A DNA stretch of 64,000 bases from Pseudomonadota bacterium (GTDB lineage: Bacteria; Pseudomonadota; Alphaproteobacteria; Azospirillales; Azospirillaceae). Positions 9,001 through 16,867 of the stretch are shown piece by piece. The notes beneath the pieces were generated by a model. The model made no database searches. It saw only the letters and a program-made list of their open reading frames with translations, and had not been told where the DNA came from. The stretch covers positions 79,059 through 143,058 of the forward strand of contig JAFAFA010000052.1 in assembly GCA_023423695.1 (NCBI GenBank), in the 5' to 3' direction. The stretch's first letter is position 1, and each line of letters opens with the position of its first letter. The translations under genes were made by a program, and so were the position numbers.

Positions 9001-9154
9001 CGAAGGTGAAGCCGCGCAGCACCATCTTGGTGGTGGCGTGGATAGCGGGGTCGTCGTCGACGATCAGGATCAGCCAGGGTTCGACCGGTTCGGCAGCCTC
9101 GGCCGCCACCTCGACGGCAGGCTCCTCCTCCGCGAACAGGAATTCGTCGCTCAT
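6071..9154 (-). CDS. Hybrid sensor histidine kinase (REC-DUF3369-HisKA-HATPase-REC-Hpt)
   Basis: A 1027-residue cytoplasmic phosphorelay protein without membrane segments. Order of domains: an N-terminal receiver (ILIVDDDPA near 29-37; acceptor Asp in ILLDVVM near 83); a DUF3369 domain (about 160-330), a GAF-like sensory module; a coiled coil rich in Glu/Ala; HisKA with the phospho-His in MSHEIRTPMNG; HATPase with NAVKF, DTGIGI and GGTGLGLSI; a degenerate receiver-like stretch lacking the acidic triad; an intact receiver (LILVAEDHPTNRQV, DCQMPEMDG); and a C-terminal Hpt with HKLAGSSRTVGA. Start 9154 is preferred over an ATG 36 bases upstream because GGGGGAC precedes it. No cognate regulator is adjacent. 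Signal unknown. Confidence 0.9.
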   Translation of the reverse strand: MSDEFLFAEEEPAVEVAAEAAEPVEPWLILIVDDDPAIHATTKMVLRGFTFEGRPAQFLSAATAAEARGVLRDNPAIAVILLDVVMESDDAGLRLVRYIRSELSNRRVRIILRTGQPGQAPERDVILSYDINDYKSKTELTAQKLFTSVVAALRGYQDITAIEDHREGLERILDASSTLLGKRTMAEFVRHAVAQIVGVCPPANGMTLGGVALVSRLSDGPQPAEPLVLGGAGRHVGMEGTPLFLALPDDAVQAVTAALTDGRNRYERGHSVLVFRSATRLHDTAVYLGHGRALTADERRLLEVFCAKVAIGFDNVHLYEELTELNRSLEGQVAERTRDLVAAREAAEAARSEAEAANQAKSLFLATMSHEIRTPMNGIQGMLELLEHTSLTGDQRELVTVVRESAGALLTIINDILDFSKIEAGRLDLERVPVALAGVVEGVADTLAPGARAKGLSLVTYVDPDLPAAVLGDPVRIRQVLFNIAGNAVKFTQSGSVTVRVELAHFDGDRVIIRVAVTDTGIGISPENQVRLFRPFTQAEVSTTRRFGGTGLGLSICRRLAELMGGDIGVTSEPNVGSTFWFTFAADLVPAEDDACLQRAPLLGVTVLLLAADAEERGFLARYLNADGAQVVEASDADAALRTLLPTAACDVLVSTLGTDTAALDSDPRGRVRGCVLIGGDAMTPGDAAALGSSRVGAGAGTVVLGRPVRRTSLIRAVLAAAGRMPAGEGGRADLQPEPEPAAPAAGRRRLPTVEEARAQGRLILVAEDHPTNRQVIQRQLTLLGHVMETAEDGAQALALWRAGGHGLLLTDCQMPEMDGIELARSIRAAEAAGGGPRLPIVAITANATENEAQLCLQAGMDDTLAKPVSLADLRRVLDRFLPPDGYAEDWAEEEPDEQVAQPPEAVEAPPVEPQAADLPPLDMDALTALFDGDADFVRHLLGEFVTSNRTSHRWLIDALAGEIWDEVRQAAHKLAGSSRTVGARDLAAAADAVEMAVIDRRLDGIAAMVARVGIELDRVVAHIEAV

Positions 9155-9344
9155 CACGGTCCCCCGGCGAACTTGCCGCGCTTTTTCCACCCCGGCGCGC
9201 GGGCGACCTTACCATAGGTGCGGGAAAGGCCGCCAGTTCGGCCCCGATCGGCGCCATGAGGCGGCAACCATCAGGTGGAAATGGTGGATTTGGCCGGCCG
9301 CAGCGGCCATGGTGGCGCCGCTTTTCCATCGCGCATGTGCCGTC

Positions 9345-10190
9345 ATGAACCTGCTTGCCTGCATCCACGACAAGGCCCCGCTGATCGAGGCAAGGGATCC
9401 CGACCTGGGCGACCTGTTCCCGCCGGGCTTCCTCGACCTGTACGAGGTGCACAGCTACCGCAACGCCGCGCGCATCCTGGCCTATGCCTGCACGCCCGAG
9501 TTCCGCGAGATCACCGAGCGGCTGATGGAGTTCCGCATCCGCACCGAGGACATCGTGGCGTCGGGCGGCAACAAATCGCAGATCGCCAAGACGATGGAGC
9601 GGATGCTGAACCCGCTGGGCTGGAACGAGACGCGCATCCGCGGCGACCTGTTCATCACCAAGATGATCGTGACGCATGAGGAAAAGCGCCGCATCGCCGG
9701 CAAGAACCGCGGCCAGACCGTGACCGAGCAGCGCCAGCGCGAGGAGCTGTACAAGGTCAACGGCTTCATCGACGGCCACAAGATCGATTTCGTGAAGGGC
9801 CGCGTGTCCTTCGACCTGGAATGGAACAGCAAGGACCAGACCTTCGACCGCGATCTCTACGCCGCCCGCACCTTCTACGAATGCGGCATCATCAACGCAG
9901 GCGTCCTGCTGACCCGCAGCGCCGAGCTGATCCCGCTGTTCACCGAGGTGGCCCGGCGGGTGGAGATGAAGAACTTCCAGAACAAATACGGCGCCAGCAC
10001 CACCTGGATGAAGAAGCTGCTCTACCGCCTGGATGCCGGCCGCGGCGGCGGCTGCCCGGTGCTGGCGCTGGGGATCCGCCCGGCGGTGGTGTCGGATTTC
10101 GAGGACTGGAAGGACAGCCACCCCGTCGTCCGCCAAACGGCGACCTTCGATGTCGATGCGGGGGCGGAGGACGAGGACGATCTTTGGTGA
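9345..10190 (+). CDS. BglII/BstYI-family restriction endonuclease homologue
   Basis: Resembles the BglII type II restriction endonuclease family (PD-(D/E)XK fold), which cuts GATC-containing palindromes. The protein is 281 residues from the ATG at 9345; an in-frame ATG at 9309 would add 12. Visible features are YEVHSYRNAARIL near residue 33, VNGFIDGHKIDFVKGRVSFD near 140-160, and the probable catalytic EWN (Glu then Asn, compared with Glu-x-Gln in BglII), followed by YAARTFYECGIINAGVLL and TTWMKKLLYRL. It ends in an acidic tail. No DNA methyltransferase is adjacent: its neighbours are a histidine kinase (divergent) and a LysE exporter (convergent). Family call by recalled sequence style, moderately sure; activity unknown. 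Confidence 0.72.
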   Translation: MNLLACIHDKAPLIEARDPDLGDLFPPGFLDLYEVHSYRNAARILAYACTPEFREITERLMEFRIRTEDIVASGGNKSQIAKTMERMLNPLGWNETRIRGDLFITKMIVTHEEKRRIAGKNRGQTVTEQRQREELYKVNGFIDGHKIDFVKGRVSFDLEWNSKDQTFDRDLYAARTFYECGIINAGVLLTRSAELIPLFTEVARRVEMKNFQNKYGASTTWMKKLLYRLDAGRGGGCPVLALGIRPAVVSDFEDWKDSHPVVRQTATFDVDAGAEDEDDLW

Positions 10191-10209
10191 GGGGGGTGAG
10201 TGCCGCCCC

Positions 10210-10872
10210 TCAGGCGAACTTCCGGTCCGTCAGCAGCAGCCTCAGCGCGAAGCCCAGGAACAGCACCCCGGCGATGCCGTCCAGCGCCGTGCGCACCCGC
10301 GGGCTGGACAGCACGCGGCGGGCGGCACCGGCGCTGAGCGCGGCGATTCCGGCCAGATAGATGCCGCCCAGCACCGAGATGATGCTGCCGAGGATGAAGG
10401 TCTGCAGCGCGACATGGCCCAGGGCGGGGGCGATGAATTGCGGGACGAAGGCCAGTTGGAACAGAATGACCTTCGGGTTCAGCAGGTTCGTCAGCAGCGC
10501 CTGGACGAACACCCGGCCGGCGCGGGCCGAGGGCGGCGCTTCGACGGCCGGCGCGGGTTCGGCACCCCGGCTCGCCCAGACGTTCCACAGCGACCGCAGG
10601 CCGATCCACGCCAGATAGGCGCCGCCGGCATAGCGCAGCAGGTCGAACAGCGTGGTCGAGGCCGCAATCAGGGCGGAGATGCCGGCGGCGGCCAGCAGCG
10701 CATGCACCATGTTGCCGACGCAGATGCCCAGCGTGGCCACCACCCCGGCCTGCCGGCCGTCGGCGATGCTGCGGGTCAGCACCAGCAGCGAATCCGGCCC
10801 CGGCGCCAGGACCAGGACACAGACGGCGATCATGTAGAGTTGCAGCAGATGGGGGTCGAGCGGCAGGGTCAT
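10210..10872 (-). CDS. LysE/RhtB family amino-acid exporter
   Basis: A 220-residue inner-membrane protein with about six hydrophobic segments. The LysE signature PGPDSLLVLTRSIADGRQAG lies near residues 25-44, and GGAYLAWIGLRSLW follows near 80. The family exports basic or neutral amino acids and related compounds; the substrate here cannot be read from sequence. It is the last of a minus-strand run; the gap to the next upstream gene is 31 bases. Confidence 0.88.
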   Translation of the reverse strand: MTLPLDPHLLQLYMIAVCVLVLAPGPDSLLVLTRSIADGRQAGVVATLGICVGNMVHALLAAAGISALIAASTTLFDLLRYAGGAYLAWIGLRSLWNVWASRGAEPAPAVEAPPSARAGRVFVQALLTNLLNPKVILFQLAFVPQFIAPALGHVALQTFILGSIISVLGGIYLAGIAALSAGAARRVLSSPRVRTALDGIAGVLFLGFALRLLLTDRKFA

Positions 10873-10903
10873 GGCGGCGGGCCTTCGGGCGGCAGGGGAG
10901 CGG

Positions 10904-11800
10904 TCAGTCCGGCCAGCGGCTGTGGATCCACAGCCATTGCGCCGGCTTGTCGCGGATCCAATCCTCCAACAGACGGTTCAGCCGTTCCATCAGAATTCGC
11001 GCATCCGCGTTGCGGTCGCCGCTGGTCGGGTATTCCTCCGGCGGCAGGACGGTGACACGGAAACGGGCGCCGTCCAGCCTTTCCGTCCGCGTGGGGCACA
11101 ACGGCAGTTGCATCTTCATGCCGAGGACGGCGGCGGCCGGCGCGGTCATGGCGTCGCGGCCGAAGAAGGGAACCGGGATGCCGTCGTTCATCTTCTGGTC
11201 GATCAGCATGCCGACATGGCCGCCCCTGGCCAAGTGGCGCAGCAGGATCCGCGCGCCCTCCGGTCCCTTGGGGATCTGCGCCGCGGACGCCGCCCCGCGC
11301 AGCTTCACCAGCAGGTCACCGACGATCGGGTTGTTGGGCGCGCGGTAGACCACGCCCAGATCCAACCCGTACATGCGAGCGGCGACCGGCTGAACCTCCC
11401 AGTTCGCCAGATGGCCGGAAACCATGATGCCGGCCTTCCCATCCTCGCGCAGTGCGTCGACGTGTTCGATGCCGACCACCTCCACCCGCTCGCGACCGAT
11501 CTGCTCCAGATGCGGATACTCGGCGATTGTGCGGGCCAGATTGTCCCACATCCCCCGCAGGATCGCGTCGATCTCCGCCTCGCTCTTTTCGGGGAAGGCG
11601 CGGATCAGGTTGCGGCGGGCACGGGCGTTCTTGGGCAGCAACGGCCCGACCGTCCGTCCGATCCAGCCGCCGAGCGCCGACGCGCGGTCGAGCGGCAGTG
11701 CCCGGAACAGGCCACAGACGCCATAGACGAGCGCCGCCTCCAGCTTGTAGCCGACATTGCGCGTCAGCCATTGCTGCAGCGGGCTACGCGGCTTGGCCAT
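10904..11800 (-). CDS. Lipid A biosynthesis late acyltransferase (LpxL/HtrB family)
   Basis: Transfers a secondary acyl chain to Kdo-lipid A at the inner membrane. At 298 residues it has the usual length. The HX4(D/E) catalytic motif is HLANWE near residue 130, preceded by GIMVSG; LLRHLARGGHVGMLIDQKMNDGI with VPFFGRDAMT follows near 175-200, and the C-terminus has WLWIHSRW. Its start overlaps the lpxK stop by 17 bases, so the two are translationally linked in a waaA-lpxK-acyltransferase run. Confidence 0.9.
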   Translation of the reverse strand: MAKPRSPLQQWLTRNVGYKLEAALVYGVCGLFRALPLDRASALGGWIGRTVGPLLPKNARARRNLIRAFPEKSEAEIDAILRGMWDNLARTIAEYPHLEQIGRERVEVVGIEHVDALREDGKAGIMVSGHLANWEVQPVAARMYGLDLGVVYRAPNNPIVGDLLVKLRGAASAAQIPKGPEGARILLRHLARGGHVGMLIDQKMNDGIPVPFFGRDAMTAPAAAVLGMKMQLPLCPTRTERLDGARFRVTVLPPEEYPTSGDRNADARILMERLNRLLEDWIRDKPAQWLWIHSRWPD

Positions 11801-12782
11801 CGGGGCTTCCTTTCAACAGCATAGTGGACAGCAGCGCGTCGAGCGCCCCCTCATCCTCCCAGCGGACGGAGACGGGCAGCACGTCCACCCTGCCCCGAAG
11901 CTCCGGCGGCAGGCGGACGACATCCTTGGCGGTGGTGACGGGCAAGGCGCCCGCTGCCGCGGCGCGGTCGATCAGGGCCGCGACCTCGGCGGGGCGGTAG
12001 GGGTGGTGGTCGGCGAAGGGCGCACGTTCCACCACGCGGGCGCCGAGCGCCTCCAGCGTGGCGAAGAACTTCTCCGGACGGCCGATGCCGGCGAAGGCCA
12101 GGACATCGCGGCCGGCGAGCCGGGCGGCGGCATCGGGATCGGGCTCCAGCCATGCCTTCAGCACGGGGCGCCGGCCGGCCAGCGCCGCGACGCCATGGCG
12201 GTCCTCCCCCAGGATCACCAGCGCATCGGCGCGGGCGAGGCCGTCGGCCACCCGTTCGCGGAGCGGCCCCGCCGGAACCAGCCGCCCGTTGCCGAAGCCA
12301 ACAGCGCCATCGGCGACGATCAGCGCCAGATCCTTGTAAAGGGCCGGGTTCTGAAACCCGTCATCCATGACGATGGCCCCCGCCCCGGCGGCGACCGCGC
12401 GCTGCGCCCCCGCCAGCCGGTCGCGCGCCACCCAGCAGGGAGCGGCCCCGGCCAGCAGCAGCGCCTCGTCGCCGACATCGGCCGCGCTGTGGCTGGCAGG
12501 ATCGACCTGCAGAGGCCCGGCCTCCCGCCCGCCATGGCCGCGGGTCAGCGCATGAACGGAAATGCCGCGGCCGCGCAATGCGGCGATCAGCGCCAGCCCG
12601 ACCGGGGTCTTCCCGGCGCCGCCCGCCACCAGATTGCCGACGCAGACCACCGGCGCCGCGACCCGTTGCGGAACGGTCCCGGCGATGCGCCGCCGTCCGG
12701 CCAGCCCATAGAGCGCGCCCAGCGGCGCCAGCAGGGCGGAGGCCAGGCCGGGCGGCCTGTACCAGAAGGCGGGGGTCTTCAC
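11784..12782 (-). CDS. lpxK: Tetraacyldisaccharide 4'-kinase
   Basis: Phosphorylates the 4' position of the lipid A disaccharide at the inner membrane (Raetz pathway). The 332-residue protein begins with the family N-terminus MKTPAFWYRPPG, has the P-loop VCVGNLVAGGAGKTPVGLAL near 46-65, then ALTRGHGG, and the conserved IVMDDGFQNPAL near 135. VVERAPFADHHPY lies in the C-terminal half. It starts 28 bases after waaA and overlaps the acyltransferase gene. Confidence 0.93.
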   Translation of the reverse strand: MKTPAFWYRPPGLASALLAPLGALYGLAGRRRIAGTVPQRVAAPVVCVGNLVAGGAGKTPVGLALIAALRGRGISVHALTRGHGGREAGPLQVDPASHSAADVGDEALLLAGAAPCWVARDRLAGAQRAVAAGAGAIVMDDGFQNPALYKDLALIVADGAVGFGNGRLVPAGPLRERVADGLARADALVILGEDRHGVAALAGRRPVLKAWLEPDPDAAARLAGRDVLAFAGIGRPEKFFATLEALGARVVERAPFADHHPYRPAEVAALIDRAAAAGALPVTTAKDVVRLPPELRGRVDVLPVSVRWEDEGALDALLSTMLLKGSPDGQAA

Positions 12783-12810
12783 GGGCCGATCATCCCCTCA
12801 CGTTCATCCC

Positions 12811-14097
12811 TCAGGCGGCGGTCGGGATGCCGGCGGTGCCCAGCACCGGGGACAGCGCCGCCAGCGCCCGGTCGATGATCCGCCGATTGTCCGCCGTCAC
12901 CCGCGCCGCGCCCGCGACGATGCGGTCGCGCGCGCGGCTGTCGGTCAGCAGCCGCCGGATCTCGCGGGCCAGCGCCTCGCCGTCCGCGACCGGCAGGGCG
13001 CCGCCGGCGGCCTCCAGCATGTGGGTGATCTCGGCGAAATTGAACATGTGCGGGCCATAGAGCACCGCGCATCCCAGTTGCGCCGGCTCGACCGGGTTCT
13101 GTCCGCCATGGGGAATGAAGGAGCCGCCCATGCACACCACCGGTGCCGCGCGGTAGAACAGTCCAAGCTCGCCCATCGTGTCGGCGACATAAACGGCATG
13201 CTCCGGCCCCGGCAGCAGATGGCGGTCCGTCCGCCGCAGCACCGGCAGCCCGCGCGCCCGCATCAGCTCGGCAACGGCTTCGCCGCGATGGGCATGGCGG
13301 GGGACGATGACGGTCAGCAGACCGGGCAGAGCCGAAGCCAGCGCCACGTGGGCCGCCGCGGCGATCTCCTCCTCCCCCGGATGGGAGCTGGCGAGCAGCC
13401 AGACCGGCCGCCCATCCAGCGCGGCGCGCAGCGGCTCCATCGCATCGGCGGCGGCGGGCGGCGGCTCGGCGGAGAATTTCAGGTTGCCGACGCTGGCGAC
13501 ACCCGCGGCGCCCAGCCGGCGCAGCCGCTCCGCATCGCCTTCGGTCTGGGCCAGCGTGATCTGGAAGGTCGACAACAGGCCGCCGACGAAGCCCGGCGCG
13601 TTGCGCCACCGGGAGAAGCTGCGCTCCGACATGCGGGCGTTGACCAGGGCGGCGGGGATGGCGCGGGCGCGGATGCCGGCCAGCAGGTTCGGCCAGATCT
13701 CCGATTCCGTCCACAGCACCGCGTCTGGGCGCCAATGGTCGAGAAAGCGGTCGACGGCGCCCGGCAGATCGACCGGCACATATTGGTGGATCGCCCGCTC
13801 CGGCAGGCGCCGCTCCATCAGTTCGGCCGAGGTCACGGTGCCGGTGGTCATCAGCACGGTCAGGTCGGGCGCGTCGTCCAGAAGCCGCCGGATCAGGACC
13901 AGGACCGAATTCGCCTCGCCCACGCTGGCCGCATGGATCCACACCAGCGGTCCGGCGGGCCGCGGGCGCGAGGGCATGCCGAACCGCTCCGCCTGACGCA
14001 CGGGGTCTTCCTTGCCCGCGGCGCGGCGGCGGTCGAGATAGAGGCGCACCGCCGGCCCGGCGACGGTCGTCAGGCCACGGTAAAGGGATTGCAGCAT
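12811..14097 (-). CDS. waaA: 3-deoxy-D-manno-octulosonic acid (Kdo) transferase
   Basis: Adds Kdo to lipid IVA, the first step of LPS core assembly. From the ATG at 14097 the protein has 428 residues; upstream in-frame starts would add about 33 residues that do not fit the family. An N-terminal hydrophobic helix (MLQSLYRGLTTVAGPAVRLY) anchors it. Family motifs: IHAASVGEANSV near 50, YVPVDLPGAVDRFLDHW near 110, WTESEIWPNL, and in the GT-B C-terminal half VPRHAHRGEAV and GGSFIPHGGQNPVEPA near 330. Upstream gene of waaA-lpxK-acyltransferase. Confidence 0.93.
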   Translation of the reverse strand: MLQSLYRGLTTVAGPAVRLYLDRRRAAGKEDPVRQAERFGMPSRPRPAGPLVWIHAASVGEANSVLVLIRRLLDDAPDLTVLMTTGTVTSAELMERRLPERAIHQYVPVDLPGAVDRFLDHWRPDAVLWTESEIWPNLLAGIRARAIPAALVNARMSERSFSRWRNAPGFVGGLLSTFQITLAQTEGDAERLRRLGAAGVASVGNLKFSAEPPPAAADAMEPLRAALDGRPVWLLASSHPGEEEIAAAAHVALASALPGLLTVIVPRHAHRGEAVAELMRARGLPVLRRTDRHLLPGPEHAVYVADTMGELGLFYRAAPVVCMGGSFIPHGGQNPVEPAQLGCAVLYGPHMFNFAEITHMLEAAGGALPVADGEALAREIRRLLTDSRARDRIVAGAARVTADNRRIIDRALAALSPVLGTAGIPTAA

Positions 14098-14265
14098 CAA
14101 GGCCCGGAACAGGAGACGGACGACAACGGGCGCGTTGCCGGTCCCCCTGGTACGGAACACCGGCAACGCGCCCGGCGGCACCTTAGCACGCGACACGCAT
14201 TCCGTAACAGGGGCCGGTGCGACGGGAAGCCGCGCGCCAGAACAACCGAACGGTGCCTCCCTCTC

Positions 14266-14883
14266 TCACCGCTCCGCCAGCGCCAGCTTGGCCCCCAGCG
14301 CGGCGAAGGCGGCGGCGAAGCTGCGGCGCATCCAGGCCATCACCCGCGGGCGGGAGACCACCTGATCGCGCACCGCGGCGGCGAACAGGCCGTAGACGAC
14401 GAAGACCGCGAAGGTCAGCGCCATGAACACGCCGCCGAGTTCCAGCATGCGGGCGAGCGGCTGCGGATCGGCGTCGCTGACGAACTGCGGCAGGAAGGCC
14501 AGGAAGAAGATCGACAGCTTCGGGTTCAGCACATTGACCAGCACCGCCCGCAGGATCATCCGCCCGGCCGGAAGCCGCGCCGCCTCCGTCTCCGTCCGGA
14601 CGCTCAGTGCCCCCCGTTCCTTCAGCGTCGCCCAGGCCATGTAGAGCAGATAGAGCACGCCCAGGATCTTCAGCCCCTGGAAGGCCACGGCGCTGGTGTG
14701 CAGCAGCGCCGCCAGCCCAAGCACGGCCGCCGCCATGTGCGGCACGATCCCCAGCGTGCAGCCGAACGCCGTGATCGCACTGGCCCGCGCGCCCTGCGAC
14801 AGCCCCGCCGCCAGCGTGAGCAGCACCCTAGTGCCGGGCGAGGCGACGACGATCAGGGAAGTGATGAGGAATTCGGGGGTCAT
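14266..14883 (-). CDS. LysE family translocator (variant motif)
   Basis: A 205-residue membrane protein with about six hydrophobic segments. From the ATG at 14883 it begins MTPEFLITSLIVVASPGTRVL; the usual LysE PGP(N/D) motif reads SPGTRVLLTLAAGLSQGARA, which departs from the common form and may mark a distinct substrate class. A longer frame upstream is rejected because it would run through the promoter region. It is monocistronic, separated by 168 bases from waaA and divergent from the DUF1275 gene. Confidence 0.82.
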   Translation of the reverse strand: MTPEFLITSLIVVASPGTRVLLTLAAGLSQGARASAITAFGCTLGIVPHMAAAVLGLAALLHTSAVAFQGLKILGVLYLLYMAWATLKERGALSVRTETEAARLPAGRMILRAVLVNVLNPKLSIFFLAFLPQFVSDADPQPLARMLELGGVFMALTFAVFVVYGLFAAAVRDQVVSRPRVMAWMRRSFAAAFAALGAKLALAER

Positions 14884-15044
14884 GGGCGGACACCTCACGC
14901 CGATATGGGAGAGCCGAATGGAACCACGGCGGGGGATCGTCGCCAAGGGAAGCTTTCGCAAGACGGGAAAGCGCATCCCGTCGCATTGTCCCCTGCCCCG
15001 TCCCTCCGCTATCCTGATCCAAATCCCCCGCCTCGCGGTGCCGC

Positions 15045-15863
15045 ATGCCGGTCTCATATCTGCGCACGCTTTCTGAGAGCAAGCGAACCAGACGGGCCAA
15101 CGTCCATCTCGGCGTGTCGCTGGCCTTCGTCGCCGGGGCGATCAATGCGGGCGGGTTGCTGGCGGTGCTGCAATACACCTCGCACATGACCGGCATCATC
15201 TCGTCCATCGCCGACAATCTGGTGCTGGGGCATCTCGTGGCGGTGGCGGCGGGGATGGCGTCGGTGGCGGCCTTCGTGTCCGGGGCGGCCTATTCGACCA
15301 TCCTCGTCAATTGGGGACGGCACAACCGGATGCACAGCGCCTATGCCTACCCGCTGTTCTGGGAGGCGCTGCTGCTGCTGGGCTTCGGGCTGCTGGGCAA
15401 CAGCCTGGACGACCACCGGGCGCTGTTCGTGCCGGTGACGGTCCTGCTGCTGTGCTTCATCATGGGGTTGCAGAACGCCATCGTCACCAAGATCTCCAAT
15501 GCGGAGATCCGCACCACCCACATGACCGGCATCGTCACCGACATCGGCATCGAACTGGGCAAGCTGGTCTACATCAACCTCGGCACCGAATCGGCGCGCT
15601 ACCAGCCGGTGCGCACCAACTGGCCGCGGCTGGGACTGCTGGTGGCCCTGCTCGGCGCCTTCTGCCTGGGCGGGGTGGTCGGGGCTGCCGGGTTCAAATA
15701 TGCGGGCTATGTCACGACGGTGCCGCTGGCCGCTCTCCTCGTGCTTCTGGCGATCGTGCCCATGGTGGACGACGCGCGGACGCGGACGCGGCTGCTGCTG
15801 CGCCAGAGGGTCAAGACGAACGGCGGTGGACGGCACCGGGAAGCGCCGCCCCCGCTGACCTGA
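15045..15863 (+). CDS. DUF1275 (YoaK-like) membrane protein
   Basis: A 272-residue integral membrane protein with about six hydrophobic helices. The DUF1275 hallmarks are GAINAGGLLAVLQYTSHMTG near 32-51 and, in the second half, GLQNAIVTKISNAEIRTTHMTGIVTD near 140-165; both end in the HMTG motif that marks the family. The C-terminal 25 residues are basic and cytoplasmic. Function is not known; transport has been proposed for the family. It stands alone, converging on the glycosyltransferase. Confidence 0.88.
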   Translation: MPVSYLRTLSESKRTRRANVHLGVSLAFVAGAINAGGLLAVLQYTSHMTGIISSIADNLVLGHLVAVAAGMASVAAFVSGAAYSTILVNWGRHNRMHSAYAYPLFWEALLLLGFGLLGNSLDDHRALFVPVTVLLLCFIMGLQNAIVTKISNAEIRTTHMTGIVTDIGIELGKLVYINLGTESARYQPVRTNWPRLGLLVALLGAFCLGGVVGAAGFKYAGYVTTVPLAALLVLLAIVPMVDDARTRTRLLLRQRVKTNGGGRHREAPPPLT

Positions 15864-15868
15864 CGCCT

Positions 15869-16867
15869 TTACGGGAAGGGCCGCAGGTTGGACAGGAACT
15901 GTTCGGCCGAGCGGCGCCAGGAATAGCCTAGCGCATGATCCCGGCACTTTTCTCCGGGGATCGCCAGCGCGCCTTCCACCGCCCGCTTCAGATCCACGTC
16001 CAGGCAGCCGGCGCCGGAGCCGTCGACCACGTCCAGCGGTCCCGGCACCGGATAGGCCGCCACCGGCACGCCCGACGCCAGCGCCTCCAGCAGGACCAGC
16101 CCGAAGGTGTCGGTGCGCGACGGGAAGACGAAGACGTCGGCGGCGGCGTAATGCATCGCCAATTCCTCGCCATGCTTGGCGCCGACCCAATGGACGCCGG
16201 GGTATTTGCGCTGCAACTCATCCCGCGCCGGGCCGTCGCCGACCACCACCTTGGTGCCGGGCAGGTCGAGGCGCAGGAAATCCTCCAGATTCTTTTCCAC
16301 CGCCACGCGTCCGACATACATCGACACCGGGCGCGGCAGATCGAGGAAGCCCTTGTCGCGGGGCCGGAACAGCTCGGTATCGACCCCGCGGGTCCAGCGC
16401 CGGATGTTGGCGAAGCCGCGGCCCTTCAGCGCGTCCTCGATGGTCTGGGTCGCCACCATCACCGCCGAGGACGGCCGGTGGAAGCGGCGGACCACCGCAT
16501 AGGACAGCCCCAGCGGGATCGGCGCGCGGTCGCGGACATATTCGGGGAAACGCGTGTGGTAGGCGGTGGTGAAGGGCTTGCCATGCTTCAGGCAATAGGA
16601 CCGGGCCGCGAAGCCCAGCGGTCCTTCGGTGGCGATGTGGATGCAATCGGGCCGCATGCCGTCGATCATCGCCCACAGCCGGCGCTTCGCCCCCAGCGCC
16701 AGCCGGATTTCCGGGTACGTCGGCATCGGCAGGGTGCGGAAGCGGTCGGGCCCGATCACCTCGACGCTGTGTCCCATCGCCTCCAGTTCGTCGCGGACGG
16801 TGCCGATGGTGCGCACGACGCCGTTCACCTGCGGGTGCCAGGCATCGCTGACGATCAGGATGTTCAC
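15869..16867 (-). CDS. GT4-type glycosyltransferase
   Basis: A 332-residue GT-B glycosyltransferase. The start is a GTG at 16867 giving (V/M)NILIVSDAWHPQVNGVVRT, the family N-terminus; it overlaps the stop of the upstream phosphoesterase by 4 bases (GTGA). The acceptor domain has TEGPLGFAARSYC, and the donor domain has YVGRVAVEKNLEDFL near 200, VGDGPARDEL, and FVFPSRTDTFGLVLLEALASG near 265, the EX7E-type nucleotide-sugar site. Similar proteins act on phosphatidyl or diacylglycerol acceptors (alpha-mannosyl or glucuronosyl transferases), but the substrate is not readable here. Coupling to an LpxH-like phosphoesterase suggests work on membrane lipids. Confidence 0.88.
   Translation of the reverse strand: MNILIVSDAWHPQVNGVVRTIGTVRDELEAMGHSVEVIGPDRFRTLPMPTYPEIRLALGAKRRLWAMIDGMRPDCIHIATEGPLGFAARSYCLKHGKPFTTAYHTRFPEYVRDRAPIPLGLSYAVVRRFHRPSSAVMVATQTIEDALKGRGFANIRRWTRGVDTELFRPRDKGFLDLPRPVSMYVGRVAVEKNLEDFLRLDLPGTKVVVGDGPARDELQRKYPGVHWVGAKHGEELAMHYAAADVFVFPSRTDTFGLVLLEALASGVPVAAYPVPGPLDVVDGSGAGCLDVDLKRAVEGALAIPGEKCRDHALGYSWRRSAEQFLSNLRPFP

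Noticed and set aside
7640..9217. 525-codon plus-strand frame opposite the hybrid histidine kinase
   Set aside because: Antisense shadow of a kinase with complete motifs; product is His/Gln/Arg-rich without domains.
13021..15189. 722-codon plus-strand open frame opposite waaA and the LysE gene
   Set aside because: Its product is low-complexity (Arg, Gln, His, Gly, Asp) with no domain. It is the antisense shadow of two clearly recognised minus-strand genes in high-GC DNA.
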